Below, piece by piece: positions 43,232-52,692 of a DNA stretch of 64,000 nt. Location: NCBI GenBank assembly GCA_013041765.1, contig JABDRL010000217.1:24888-88887 (forward strand). The letters are read 5' to 3'. Each line of letters begins with the position of its first letter. The first letter of the stretch is position 1. The notes beneath the pieces are model-generated. The model worked only from the letters and a program-made list of their open reading frames with translations, ran no database searches and was not told the DNA's origin. A program made the translations under genes and the position numbers. The DNA comes from Dactylosporangium sp. (GTDB taxonomy: Bacteria > Actinomycetota > Actinomycetes > Mycobacteriales > Micromonosporaceae).

Positions 43232-45778
43232 ATGCGTCACAATGCGCCACGCTGCCGGCTCGCCATAGTTTCCACGTACCTGCCCAGAAGGTGTGGGCTG
43301 GCGACGTACACTGCCGACCTCCGGGAAGCGCTCGGTGTCGCCACCGATGACGTCGAGACCGTCGTCGTGGCCATCGACCGCGATGGACTGGAGTACGGCG
43401 ACGAGGTCATCGCAGCCATCGACCAGGATCACGCAGAGGACTACTCATCCGCTGCGGAGATCCTGCACAATAAAGAGATAGATGTCGTTCTCATTCAGCA
43501 TGAGTATGGCATCTTCGGTGGGCCTGATGGATCCAACATCCTCGAACTCACGCATGCGCTCAACGCGCACGGGATTCCATATCTTGTCACACTCCACACG
43601 GTTCTCTCCGCGCCCTCGCCAGGCCAGGCGGCAACGCTCAGAGCACTGTGCGCCGACGCGGCACGGGTGACCACGTTCACCGAGACCGCACGTCGGGTCG
43701 CCGTGCGGACCGGAGTCGCGGCCAGCCATCAGCTGGTTGTCGTCCCCCACGGCGCGCCCGTTCCGCTGCGGACGCCGCCCAGCCGCGACACCCTGCGACC
43801 AGAGATCGCCGAACTGCTCCGGACGCTGGACGGGCGCCCGACGTTGACCACCTTCGGGCTGCTCAGCGCCGGCAAGGGCATTGATCTGGCCATTGCCGCA
43901 CTGGCCACGGTGGTCCGGGTCGAGCCGCGCACCCAGTACGTCATCGCCGGCGCCACCCATCCCGAGGTCCAGCGGCACAGCGGGGAGAGCTACCGCAACG
44001 GGCTGCGCGACCAGGTCCGGAAGCTGGGCCTGGAAAACAACGTCCACTTCGTGGACGCGTTCCTCGGCCTTGAGGATCTCTCAGCGATCCTGCACGCCAG
44101 TACCCTGTTCGTGACGCCGTACCGCTCCGCCGAGCAGGTCTGCTCCGGAGCACTGACGTTCGCCCTCGCGGCGGGACTGCCCGTGGTCTCCTCGTCCTAC
44201 CGCTATGCCGAGGACATGCTCTCCAGCGGCGCCGGCATCGTCGTGCCCATCGACGACGGCACGGCGCTCGCCGATGCGATAGCCGGACTGATCGTGTCGC
44301 CGGAAGCGCTGCGGTCCGCCCGAACCGCCGCTGAGGCCATCGCGTCGTGGCTGCCGTGGCCGACCGTGGCGGCCAGGGAAGCCGAACTGGTGCGCGAGGT
44401 CGCGGCCAGGGCCAAAGCCGGCAAGGCCACCCAGCCGGTACTCGGCGTGCCGCCGCTGGTGCTGGACCACCTCGACCGGCTGACGGACGAGATCGGCATT
44501 CTGCAGTTCGCCGAGAGCGACGAGCCCGCCGCGGTGTCCGGATACTGCGTCGACGACGTCGCGCGACTGGCCATCGTCGCGGCAGATCTCCTCGCGCTCG
44601 GGTTCGGCCCGGAGAGCAGGCAGGGCGCGCTGGCCTACCGGTGGCTCCGGCAGTCGATCCGGTTCCTGTCGGCGGCCTACGACTCGTCGTCCCACGCGAT
44701 GCACAACCAGCTGAGCTACCAGGGAACCTGGGAGGACTGGCCGCACCTCGGTGACCATGTCGGACGGGCCATGTGGGGTCTCGGGGTGCTCGCCGGTACC
44801 CTGGCCGTTCCCGACGAGGTCCGCGCCCCCGCTGGCGACCTGCTCGACGCGCTGACCGAGAACGTCGGGGAACTGGCCAAGATAGGACTCCGCTCCGGCG
44901 CGTACGCCCTGCTCGGTCTGGCCCGCGCCGGGCGCGCGTCCGCCGCCGCCGATCTGGTCGACATGCTCGACCGAACGCTCCGCGAGACGATGGCGGAGGA
45001 CCCCTCGTGGCTCTGGTTCGAGCCGGAGCTGACCTACGACAACGCCCGCCTGCCGCAGGCGCTGCTGGCCGGCGCGGCTCTCGTCGGCAACCGGGGGGCG
45101 GCCGAGCGGGCCCTCTGTGCCCTGGACTGGTACGCCGAGCACGTTCGCCAGCCGGATGGCGTGATCCGCTGCGTCGGCAACGTCTGGCACCGGCGGGGGG
45201 AGACTCCCGAGCAGTGGGCCGCCGACGATGGCGATGAGCAGCCGATTGACGCTGGCGCCTTCGCGGAGGCGTTCGCTGAGGCGTGGCTCTACCGCGGCCA
45301 GCCCTCGGACGGAACCCTGGCGGGGCTGGGCCTGTCCTGGTTCCTTGGCGACAACCAGGCCGGCGTGCGCATGTATGTCGACCACACGGGCGCATGCCAT
45401 GACGGGCTGTCCGCCACCTGGGTGAATGGCAACCAGGGTGCGGAATCCACGCTTGCGTACTATCAGGCGATGTTTGCCCTTGTTCATGCTTGTTTGTCGA
45501 CCCTGTCAGACACGTCAGCACAGCGCGGGGGCCAGGACACCGCCGTCGGAAACGGGCGTACGCTAACGGCCCGAGCAACGACAGCGCGACCGACGGTGAC
45601 GGACCGGTCCTCGACGCAGCGTGTCCGGCCGTCTACGACGGCCACGACAGGCCCCTCCGGTGTGAGTGGTGCGAGCGCAAGCGGCGCGGGTGCGGCCCCG
45701 CCAGCAAATTCGCCAGCGAACCGGCCATCGGCCGGACACCGACCACGCACCTCGGAGGGCCATACCGATGCACGATGA
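43232..45778 (+). CDS. GT4 glycosyltransferase fused to an (alpha/alpha)-toroid domain
   Basis: 848 residues from ATG 43232. The N-terminal GT-B transferase (about 1-400) shows STYLPRRCGLATYTADL, IQHEYGIFGGPDGSN, TFGLLSAGKGIDLAIAAL and the glycosyl/nucleotide loops near GALTFALAAGLPVVSS. A C-terminal helical toroid-like part (about 400-755; DDVARLAIVAADLLALG, WLWFEPELTYDNARLPQALLAGA, AFAEAFAEAWLY) resembles glycan-processing domains, followed by a 90-residue Ser/Thr/Ala tail. It probably elongates or tailors a mannose-type glycan. The next gene, a GH130, overlaps by 11 bases; the two genes recur together in actinobacteria. Confidence 0.85.
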   Translation: MRHNAPRCRLAIVSTYLPRRCGLATYTADLREALGVATDDVETVVVAIDRDGLEYGDEVIAAIDQDHAEDYSSAAEILHNKEIDVVLIQHEYGIFGGPDGSNILELTHALNAHGIPYLVTLHTVLSAPSPGQAATLRALCADAARVTTFTETARRVAVRTGVAASHQLVVVPHGAPVPLRTPPSRDTLRPEIAELLRTLDGRPTLTTFGLLSAGKGIDLAIAALATVVRVEPRTQYVIAGATHPEVQRHSGESYRNGLRDQVRKLGLENNVHFVDAFLGLEDLSAILHASTLFVTPYRSAEQVCSGALTFALAAGLPVVSSSYRYAEDMLSSGAGIVVPIDDGTALADAIAGLIVSPEALRSARTAAEAIASWLPWPTVAAREAELVREVAARAKAGKATQPVLGVPPLVLDHLDRLTDEIGILQFAESDEPAAVSGYCVDDVARLAIVAADLLALGFGPESRQGALAYRWLRQSIRFLSAAYDSSSHAMHNQLSYQGTWEDWPHLGDHVGRAMWGLGVLAGTLAVPDEVRAPAGDLLDALTENVGELAKIGLRSGAYALLGLARAGRASAAADLVDMLDRTLRETMAEDPSWLWFEPELTYDNARLPQALLAGAALVGNRGAAERALCALDWYAEHVRQPDGVIRCVGNVWHRRGETPEQWAADDGDEQPIDAGAFAEAFAEAWLYRGQPSDGTLAGLGLSWFLGDNQAGVRMYVDHTGACHDGLSATWVNGNQGAESTLAYYQAMFALVHACLSTLSDTSAQRGGQDTAVGNGRTLTARATTARPTVTDRSSTQRVRPSTTATTGPSGVSGASASGAGAAPPANSPANRPSAGHRPRTSEGHTDAR

Positions 45779-46718
45779 CGTGGAGCTTTTCCGGAGGGAA
45801 CCGGCCAATCCTCTGCTGACCGCGGGGGATTGGCCGTATCCGGTCAACAGCGTCTTCAACCCGGGCGCCGCGTTGGTCGGCGACGAGACCGTACTGCTGT
45901 GCCGAGTGGAGGACCGACGCGGCATATCCCACCTGACCGTTGCCCGCAGCGCCGATGGCCGCACCGACTGGCGCATCGATCCCAAGCCTCTGATCACCGA
46001 CGATCCCACCGACCCGAGCAACTGCTGGGGGGTCGAGGATCCGCGGGTCACCCGGGTCGACGAGCTGGACGCCTGGGTCATCGCCTACACGGCCTACGGC
46101 CCCAGCGGCCCCTGTGTCGCGCTCTCGGTGACCCAGGACTTCAACCAGGTCGATCACCTGGGCATCGTGATGCCGCCGGAGGACAAGAACGCGTCCCTGC
46201 TGCCCCGCCGGGTCGACGGCCAGTTCGTGCTCTTTCACCGGCCGGTCTCCATTCTCTCGGCCCGGGCGGACGTCTGGCTGTCCCGCTCGACCGACCTGCG
46301 GTCCTGGACGACCCCGGAGCCCGTCATGCAATCGCGGTCCGGTCCCTGGTGGGACGCGTGCCGCATTGGCATGGGGCCATCCGCGCTGGAGACCCCACAC
46401 GGGTGGCTGATGGTGTATCACGGGGTCAAGCACATGGTGGCGACGTCGATCTACCGGGTCGGCATCGTCCTGCTCGACCTGGACGATCCCACCAAGGTCA
46501 TCCGCAGGACGCCGAGCTGGCTGCTGGGCCCGGACACGGAGTACGAGCGGGTTGGCGACGTTCCGAACGTGATCTTCCCGACCGGGATGGTGCACGACCC
46601 GCGCTCGGACGAGTTGCGGCTGTACTACGGGGCCGCCGATCTGACCGTCGCCTTGGCCTCCGCCAACATGTCGGAAGTGCTCGACTACCTGATGAGTCTG
46701 CCCGACGAGCTGGAGTAG
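45768..46718 (+). CDS. GH130 family beta-mannoside phosphorylase/hydrolase-like protein
   Basis: 316 residues from ATG 45768, preceded by GGAGGG. The five-bladed propeller motifs of GH130 are NPLLTAGDWPYPVNSVFNPGAAL, NCWGVEDPRVTRVDELDAWVIAYTAY and KNASLLPRRVDGQFVLFHRP. The family either phosphorolyses or hydrolyses beta-1,2- or beta-1,4-mannosides. No signal peptide, so it is cytoplasmic. Its start is inside the GT gene's 3' end, so the GT and GH130 are coupled; a synthesis-and-recycling unit for a mannose-based oligosaccharide is a reasonable inference. Confidence 0.9.
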   Translation: MHDDVELFRREPANPLLTAGDWPYPVNSVFNPGAALVGDETVLLCRVEDRRGISHLTVARSADGRTDWRIDPKPLITDDPTDPSNCWGVEDPRVTRVDELDAWVIAYTAYGPSGPCVALSVTQDFNQVDHLGIVMPPEDKNASLLPRRVDGQFVLFHRPVSILSARADVWLSRSTDLRSWTTPEPVMQSRSGPWWDACRIGMGPSALETPHGWLMVYHGVKHMVATSIYRVGIVLLDLDDPTKVIRRTPSWLLGPDTEYERVGDVPNVIFPTGMVHDPRSDELRLYYGAADLTVALASANMSEVLDYLMSLPDELE

Positions 46719-46742
46719 TCGGCGTCCGACCGCCGAACGGCA

Positions 46743-46773
46743 ACGGCTGGGGTCGCTCGACGGCCCCAGCCGT
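46743..46773. terminator. Terminator between GH130 and SGNH hydrolase
   Basis: ACGGCTGGGGTCG (46743-46755) pairs with CGGCCCCAGCCGT (46761-46773): 13 bp with one G-U and a 5-nt loop. It lies between convergent genes. Confidence 0.75.
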
Positions 46774-46791
46774 GTTCGGTCCACCAGTCGC

Positions 46792-47571
46792 CTAGTCCAT
46801 CGGGGCAAGGACCGGGCGCTTCGCGGTCCGGGTGTCCCCCGACGATCGCCCGGACAGCCGCCGACCGAGCCAGGGCCCCAGATGATCCCGGGCCCACCGC
46901 ACGTCGGCCCTCCGCGCCGCTCCCCAGGGGACCGGTTTCTCCGGCGCGAGTGGCGCCAGCCAGGTCGGATCGGGCGTCCGGCCGAGTGCGGCGAGAGCAT
47001 GGGCCGCCACCCGCCGGTGCCCGGTCGTCGACAGGTGCAGCCGGTCGGCACTCCACATGCGCGGGTTGTCGAAGGCGTGGTCCGTCCACAGGTCGGCCAC
47101 CCGAGCCCGGTGCCGCAGACCCACGTCCGTCACGCCGTCGTTCAGCACCTCGACCCGCCGTCGGAGCACCCGCTTGCCCGGCAGCCTGCGCGACAGGTCG
47201 ATGAAGCGGAACAGCAGCACATCGGCCCCGGTCGCCCGGAGCGTCACCACCACATGCTCGAACCGTTCCAGGAGCCGGTCCGGGTCGAAGCCCCGGCGCA
47301 GGGCGTCGTTGCCGCCGGCGGCAAACGCGAACAGGTCCGGCCCCATGTCCAGCCCGATGGGCACCTGCTCGTCGACCACCTGGGTGAACAGCCGCCCGCG
47401 GATGGCGAGGTTGGCGTAGTGGAGGGGCCCGCCCCCGGCGGCCGAGGCTTCAGTGGCGAGGCTCCTCGCCACCAGGTCCGCCCAGCCGCAGAAGGAGGCC
47501 CCATCGGGGTACGGGTCGTCCAGACCCTCCGTGAAACTGTCCCCTATGGCAACAAAGCTGCGCGTGGTCAT
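46792..47571 (-). CDS. SGNH/GDSL-family hydrolase
   Basis: 259 residues from ATG 47571 with GGGAGG ten bases upstream. Block I is FVAIGDSFTEGLDD (catalytic Ser), the glycine of block II is in IRGRLF, block III is AAGGNDAL, and the Asp/His dyad is in SADRLHLSTTGHRR. The family hydrolyses esters and acyl groups. No signal peptide is seen, so it is probably a cytoplasmic esterase or lipase. The basic C-terminal tail is of low complexity. Confidence 0.9.
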   Translation of the reverse strand: MTTRSFVAIGDSFTEGLDDPYPDGASFCGWADLVARSLATEASAAGGGPLHYANLAIRGRLFTQVVDEQVPIGLDMGPDLFAFAAGGNDALRRGFDPDRLLERFEHVVVTLRATGADVLLFRFIDLSRRLPGKRVLRRRVEVLNDGVTDVGLRHRARVADLWTDHAFDNPRMWSADRLHLSTTGHRRVAAHALAALGRTPDPTWLAPLAPEKPVPWGAARRADVRWARDHLGPWLGRRLSGRSSGDTRTAKRPVLAPMD

Positions 47572-47729
47572 GCGTCCTCCCAGTGCGCATCCTGCCACCA
47601 GGCGGCCGGGCGGATCTCGGTGCCGTGTTTCACGTGCAACAACATCACCACATGCCGATGCCGCGGCCCGGCGCATCGCGGCGGGACGGGCCAGCGGCCC
47701 GTCCCGCGCGGATCCGGTCCGGGAGACTT

Positions 47730-48584
47730 CTAGGTGGTCCGGTCGACCACCAGGTTCGAGACCCCGGCTGAGGCTTCGACCGTGTACCGGTCGGTCGCGC
47801 TGGCCCATTCCGAGGGCGCGAGTTCGGTCCCGGCCTTCACGGCGTTCTTGGTCTGCCCGTCGATGGTGACCACGCCGGCCCCGGCGCCATCGATCTTCAC
47901 CTGCACCGGGAGGTCCTTCGCCAGATGCACGGTGAACTTGCCGGCTCCGCCGGTGAGCTTGACCGCGAGGGTCCCCGTGGCCTTGGGCAGGGACAGTTCG
48001 ATCTCGCCGGCCCCGGAGGCGAGGTCAACGCCGGACAGCTTGCCCGTCCCGAAGTCGATGGTCTCCTTCAGCCCGCCACCGGCAAGCTTGAGCTGCCAGA
48101 TCACCTGGTCATTGAGCAGCACCTCCACAGAGGCGGCCCCGCCGACCTTCCCGCTGCCGTCCAGGGCCAGCAGGACGTTGTCGCCCGTCACCACGGCGTT
48201 GGGAACAAGGTTGCCGTCCTCGGGCGTCGAGATGCGGTAGAGGTCGTCCCCGAGGTCGTCGCTCCGGACTGTCAGCGACTCGGCCCCGGTGACCACCTCG
48301 AACGTCGCCTTCTGCCGGCCCTCCAGCGGTGCGGTCACGGCATGCGCGGACCCCGCTCCCCCGGCGCTGCCCCCGCCACTGGCTGCCGGGCTATCTCCAC
48401 CGCCCGCGATGACAGCCACCGTCAGGATCAGCAATCCGATCACGGCCACCGCCCCGACAGCGAGTATCAACCGGGTTCTGGAGTTTCCGGACTTGCGGGG
48501 AGTTCCCGCTGGTTCGGGCCCGTCGGGATGGGCGCTGGGCCGGGGCGGCGGCGGGGCTGCCTGCGGATACGTGGATGGACTCAT
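47730..48584 (-). CDS. Membrane-anchored beta-rich extracytoplasmic protein, unknown
   Basis: 284 residues. A Pro-rich cytoplasmic start, one transmembrane helix (about 36-60) and an outer domain (about 85-284) of repeated short beta strands (LAGGGLKETIDFGTGKL, LSGVDLASGAGEIELSLPK, VKIDGAGAGVVTIDG). The repeats resemble a DUF4097/LiaF-type beta-helix. The function is unknown. It could serve envelope stress sensing or adhesion; that is inference from fold type. Confidence 0.65.
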   Translation of the reverse strand: MSPSTYPQAAPPPPRPSAHPDGPEPAGTPRKSGNSRTRLILAVGAVAVIGLLILTVAVIAGGGDSPAASGGGSAGGAGSAHAVTAPLEGRQKATFEVVTGAESLTVRSDDLGDDLYRISTPEDGNLVPNAVVTGDNVLLALDGSGKVGGAASVEVLLNDQVIWQLKLAGGGLKETIDFGTGKLSGVDLASGAGEIELSLPKATGTLAVKLTGGAGKFTVHLAKDLPVQVKIDGAGAGVVTIDGQTKNAVKAGTELAPSEWASATDRYTVEASAGVSNLVVDRTT

Positions 48585-48994
48585 CTCTGCTCCTCGCGGC
48601 GCTCGCGTCGGTGCACGCTCGCGGGCGGGCAGCCCGCGCCAGCGTCAGGTCTCCTGAGAATCGACGGTCATAATGCCACCGGGCGGACACGAATCCGCCG
48701 CCCGTCCCGCCTCACCCGGCGGTCCCCTCGTTGACCTGCGATTCCCCATCGAAACTTTCAGCTCTGCCGGTGCCGCCACAGCACTGGCGCCCCTGGACGA
48801 GTGGGGCGTCCGTGATCAGCGACCCGGACGAAGCACCCTTGCTGACACCGACCGGCAAACCAGTTTGATAACCACGATTCCGGACTGTTGATGCATACCG
48901 CCTTTCAGGCGTTGCCGTGCCATCTGCCGTTGCCCATCTGCTGTCCGGCTGACGCTGAACGAACGCCCAACCCCCCAGGGAGGACGCGGTCACC
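48585..48994. other. Intergenic region between divergent genes
   Basis: About 410 bases. Short ORFs exist on both strands but none has a convincing ribosome site or domain. It presumably carries promoters for the 47730 gene and the universal stress protein. Confidence 0.35.
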
Positions 48995-49864
48995 ATGCAC
49001 GCACCGCATGCTGTCGTTGCTGGTTATGACGGATCATCCGATAGTCGGGCCGCCGTCGAGTACGCGGCGGCAGCCGCTCGTGACCTTGGTCTGCCGCTTC
49101 GGGTAGTCCACTGCTGTGCCTGGTCAGATGCGCAGACCGCGGTATTCACCGCGGCGGGGCGCATGCTGGCCGAGTTGTGCGAGGTTCTTGAGCCCCGCTA
49201 TCCAGGTCTCCAGCTGGAACCGATCGTGCTGTCGAAGTCACCGGCGATCGCGCTGATCGGGGAGTCCCTCGCCGCGGAGATGCTCGTCGTGGGGTATCAG
49301 GGCATGGGAACCTTTGGCGGCCTGCATACCGGGGCGGTCAGCCGCCAGGTCGCCAACCAGGCCTCCTGCCCCGTGGTGGTCACCCGGAACGCGGAGCGGC
49401 CCGACGGACCGGTCGTCGTCACGACCGGCCCCGAGGGCGATGCGGCGAACGGGATCCTTCGCATCGTCGAGCCCGCCAAGCGGGAACCCGCCGGGCCGGC
49501 GGATTCTCCGGACGTCGCCGACGCCATGCGATTCGCGTTTGCCGAAGCCTCCCGGCGGGAGGTCGCGCTGTATGCCTTCCAGCTGTCCGCCGACACGGCG
49601 CTGAGCGACGAGCTGCCCGACGAGACGTTCAGCGGCCTGCTCTCGGAGTGGCAGGGTAGGTACCCGGCGGTCCAGGCCGAGGGACAGTGTGTGGCCAGGA
49701 CGCAAGCGGTGGATCGCCTGCTCACCGCGACACAACATGCTGGCCTGCTCGTTGTCGGAACCCCCGGCACGGGACACGGGAGAGGCATGAGGTTGGGACG
49801 GCTTCCGAGCACCCTGCTGTCCTCGGCCAGCTGCCCAGTCGCGGTGGTCGAGACGTCTTCCTGA
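48995..49864 (+). CDS. Universal stress protein, tandem USP domains
   Basis: 289 residues, ATG 48995 after AGGGAGGA. The first USP domain (about 1-130) begins AVVAGYDGSSDSRAAVEYA and has the ATP-binding loop LVVGYQGMGTFGGLHTGAVSRQVANQASCPVVV. The second (about 135-289) keeps the C-terminal loop VVGTPGTGHGRGMRLGRLPSTLL but a diverged N-terminal part, so it may not bind nucleotide. Such proteins accumulate in stress or dormancy. Confidence 0.88.
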   Translation: MHAPHAVVAGYDGSSDSRAAVEYAAAAARDLGLPLRVVHCCAWSDAQTAVFTAAGRMLAELCEVLEPRYPGLQLEPIVLSKSPAIALIGESLAAEMLVVGYQGMGTFGGLHTGAVSRQVANQASCPVVVTRNAERPDGPVVVTTGPEGDAANGILRIVEPAKREPAGPADSPDVADAMRFAFAEASRREVALYAFQLSADTALSDELPDETFSGLLSEWQGRYPAVQAEGQCVARTQAVDRLLTATQHAGLLVVGTPGTGHGRGMRLGRLPSTLLSSASCPVAVVETSS

Positions 49865-49884
49865 GGACTCGGGCCAGCGCCCGG

Positions 49885-50646
49885 CTACAGCGCACTGCCC
49901 TCGTGGATCAGGTTGACGTCGAGCAGTAGCTGCCGATCATTCAAGATCTTGCTCGCTGGAACGTCGGCGACGACCTGATGCGCCTCGGAGAAGACCACAC
50001 ACCGATCCGCCATGGCCGGCAGGCTGCGCAGGTCGTGCGTGGCGAGTACCAGGGTCTTGCCCGCGGCGCGCAGCTGGTCGATCAGCTCTGTCAGCCAGTA
50101 CTGGGTGCGGGGGTCCAGAGCGGCGGTCGGCTCGTCGAACAGCAGCACCTCCGGGTTCATCACCAGCACCGAGGCGATCGCCACCCGTTTCTTCTGCCCC
50201 CCGGACAGTTGAAAGGGTGCGCGTTCGGCCAGTTCGGCGATGTCGAGCATGGACAGCACCTCGTCGACCCGGCGAACGGTGGTCCGGCGGTCCCAGCCGA
50301 GTTGGAGGCAGCCAAACGCGATCTCTTCCCTGACCGTCGGAGAGAAGACCTGCGCGTCGGCGTTCTGGAACACGAAGCCGACGCGTGCCCGAAATTCACG
50401 GTTGAATCGCTGGTCCTCCAGCGTCGCCGCCGTCATCGGCGTACCGAACGCCAGGACCGATCCGCCCTCCGCGACCAGCAGGCCATCAAGAATCTTCAGC
50501 AGGGTCGACTTCCCGCAGCCGTTCGCCCCCACCAGAGCGACCGATTCGCCGCGCTCGACCCGAAGGTCGACCCGGTCCAGTGCCACGAACCGTTCGAGGT
50601 AGGAGTAGGAAAGCCCGCGGCAGTCGAAGGCCGGCACGGCCACCAT
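49885..50646 (-). CDS. cbiO: Energy-coupling-factor ABC transporter ATPase CbiO
   Basis: 253 residues from ATG 50646. Walker A GANGCGKST, Q-loop FVFQNADAQVFSPTV, signature LSGGQKKRVAIA, Walker B VLLFDEPTAALDP and the H-loop THDLRSL are intact. It is the ATPase of a cobalt/nickel ECF importer encoded with cbiQ and cbiM immediately upstream on the minus strand (4-base gap to cbiQ). A single ATPase subunit implies a homodimer. Confidence 0.93.
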   Translation of the reverse strand: MVAVPAFDCRGLSYSYLERFVALDRVDLRVERGESVALVGANGCGKSTLLKILDGLLVAEGGSVLAFGTPMTAATLEDQRFNREFRARVGFVFQNADAQVFSPTVREEIAFGCLQLGWDRRTTVRRVDEVLSMLDIAELAERAPFQLSGGQKKRVAIASVLVMNPEVLLFDEPTAALDPRTQYWLTELIDQLRAAGKTLVLATHDLRSLPAMADRCVVFSEAHQVVADVPASKILNDRQLLLDVNLIHEGSAL

Positions 50647-50650
50647 GTCG

Positions 50651-51619
50651 TCAGCCTCCGAGTCTCTGGTCCGCGAGGAGAATACCGACGGCGGCAATGA
50701 TCGACAGCGCCGTCCACACCACATCCGGCACTCCCGGCTTCGGCTGGGTCAGGGTCCGCACGCTTCCGGTGAAGCCCCTGGCCACCATCGCCTGGTAGAT
50801 CTCGACGGACAGCTGGTGGGTGCGTGCGAACAGCGCGCCAATGCTGGCCGCGACGACCCGGCGGTCGGGTTTCCCACCGTCGCTCTGCCGGATTCCGAGT
50901 CCGGCGCCCCGCGCCTTCCGCGCCGTGTACAACTCCTCGACGTGTTCCAGGAGGAGGAAGAGATAGCGGTACGCCATCGCGATCGTCAGCACGAAGATCT
51001 TCGGAACGCCCAACGACCGCAGTGCCGCCAGCAGCCTGGCCCATCGCGTGGTCAGGGTGAGCAGCACGACCAGGGAGACGGAGGTCGCGACCCGGCTGAG
51101 GACGAGACCGGCGGAATACAGGCCCTGGGCCGTCAAGCCGTGCGGCGCGCCGTTCCAGTGCCACAGCGGCACCACGACCTCGCCGGGCGTCACCACCGAC
51201 AGCGTCGCCGGCAGCACCACCAGACCGGTGAAGGCCGGGACGAACAGCCAGACCCGGGTCAGAAACTGCCCGAGGGGCAGGCCGGAGACCACGGCCAGCC
51301 CCACCGTCGCCAGATAGCACGCCGCCAGCACGGGCAAGGACCGGACCAGCCCGACCACGATCAGCAGTCCCAGGATGGTCACCAGTTTGACCCGAGGGTC
51401 CAGGCGCTGAGCCGGTCCCCGGCGCGCCGCGATCTCCTCAGCGAAGATCGTTTGCCGGAAGACTCTGGAGATTCCGGTCAGGGTCTTGGCGAGGAATCCC
51501 CGACGCCGGCGCTTGCCGCCGGGTGCCGGGCCGCCGGCGAATCCCCCGGCGGCCCGTTCGGTTTCCCCGGTCTCCAGCAGCCAGGACGGCCAGGCCCGCC
51601 GGGGCGTCATGACCGTCAT
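50651..51619 (-). CDS. cbiQ: ECF transporter transmembrane T-component CbiQ
   Basis: 322 residues from ATG 51619, overlapping the cbiM stop by four bases. It has six or so transmembrane helices and the Ala-Arg-Gly coupling motifs of T-components (LYTARKARGAG and YQAMVARGFTG) that contact the ATPase. The first 70 residues are basic and Gly-rich. It couples ATP hydrolysis by CbiO to the CbiM substrate unit. Confidence 0.9.
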   Translation of the reverse strand: MTVMTPRRAWPSWLLETGETERAAGGFAGGPAPGGKRRRRGFLAKTLTGISRVFRQTIFAEEIAARRGPAQRLDPRVKLVTILGLLIVVGLVRSLPVLAACYLATVGLAVVSGLPLGQFLTRVWLFVPAFTGLVVLPATLSVVTPGEVVVPLWHWNGAPHGLTAQGLYSAGLVLSRVATSVSLVVLLTLTTRWARLLAALRSLGVPKIFVLTIAMAYRYLFLLLEHVEELYTARKARGAGLGIRQSDGGKPDRRVVAASIGALFARTHQLSVEIYQAMVARGFTGSVRTLTQPKPGVPDVVWTALSIIAAVGILLADQRLGG

Positions 51620-52647
51620 GCCGACACCGGTCTGAGCTTGCGCACCACCCACGCGACGCCCCCGACCAGCGCCCCGACCACCAGCACCCCGATGAATGCG
51701 GACAGGATGTACTGCCAGGCGCTGCCGTTGCCGTAGTCGGGCAGCAACGTGTTGCCCCAGAAGTCCGAGTACCGGTGCAGCCCTTCCGGGATGGCCCCCA
51801 GGTGGTACTTCGCCAGATCCAGATCCTCGGGGGCGTCCTCCCCGAACGCGCCTCCTGGCGCGAGCAGACCGAGTGGGCTGATCACCGCCATGATGCCCAG
51901 CGCGACCAGTCCGGCCTTGACCGGATTGACCGGCCGGCGCCGGACATCGTCCTCGCTGGCCGGTGCCTGCGGGTCGGCCAGCCGCAGCAGGGGCAGGTTG
52001 GCTCGCTGGAGGTACCCGATGACCGCCGCGGTGATCGCGCCCTCCACGATCCCGGCGATCAGCAGGTGGGGAATCATCATCGCGGGGATGGCCTCGCCGA
52101 GGTCGAAGGGCGCGTAGAGCGGGGTGCCATCGGCCTTGGCGAACAGCGAGGGCTGGATACCGAACTCAATGGCCGTCGCCAGGGCCGCGACGTTGAGGGA
52201 GAGATACCCGCTGATGGCCGCCGCCACCACCCGGCGTCTCGCGGTCAGTGCCGCGTTCCGGGCTATCAGGCGATACACGCCATAGGCCACGAATGGGATT
52301 AATATCGCCATATTAAAGGCATTTGCTGGAAACGCCAGTAATCCACCGTCTCCGAAGAACAGCGCCTGGATCAGCAGCGAGATCGTCACCGCGATACTCG
52401 CCGCCCACGGACCCAAGAGGATCGCCACCAGGGCGGCCCCGACGGCGTGGGCCGTGGTGCCGTCAGGGATGGGAATATTGAACATCATCACGACGAAGGT
52501 GAAGGCCGAGCCAAGCGCCAGCAGCGGAACGTGCTGCCCCTTGACCACGTCCTGAACCTTGCGTGACGCCTGCCACCAGAGCGGCAGCATGGCAACCCCA
52601 AGCACCGCACTGGTCTGCGGGCTGATGTAGCCATCGGGAATATGCAC
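51616..52647 (-). CDS. cbiM: Cobalt/nickel ECF substrate-binding component CbiM with C-terminal PDGLE-like (CbiN-type) extension
   Basis: 343 residues from GTG 52647 (VHIPDGYISP; the N-terminal Met-His-Ile metal-binding pocket is characteristic of CbiM/NikM). The core (about 1-220) has six to seven helices. It is followed by a connector and a distal domain (about 255-343; VSPLGLLAPGGAFGED..., and a C-terminal helix) resembling CbiN/PDGLE. This fusion makes a one-chain MN unit. Whether cobalt or nickel is transported cannot be read from sequence; a Nur-like site upstream favours nickel. Confidence 0.9.
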   Translation of the reverse strand: MHIPDGYISPQTSAVLGVAMLPLWWQASRKVQDVVKGQHVPLLALGSAFTFVVMMFNIPIPDGTTAHAVGAALVAILLGPWAASIAVTISLLIQALFFGDGGLLAFPANAFNMAILIPFVAYGVYRLIARNAALTARRRVVAAAISGYLSLNVAALATAIEFGIQPSLFAKADGTPLYAPFDLGEAIPAMMIPHLLIAGIVEGAITAAVIGYLQRANLPLLRLADPQAPASEDDVRRRPVNPVKAGLVALGIMAVISPLGLLAPGGAFGEDAPEDLDLAKYHLGAIPEGLHRYSDFWGNTLLPDYGNGSAWQYILSAFIGVLVVGALVGGVAWVVRKLRPVSA

Positions 52648-52692
52648 TGCCGCCCCCTTGCCCTGGGTCGCGCCATCACGGCCGCCACACTG

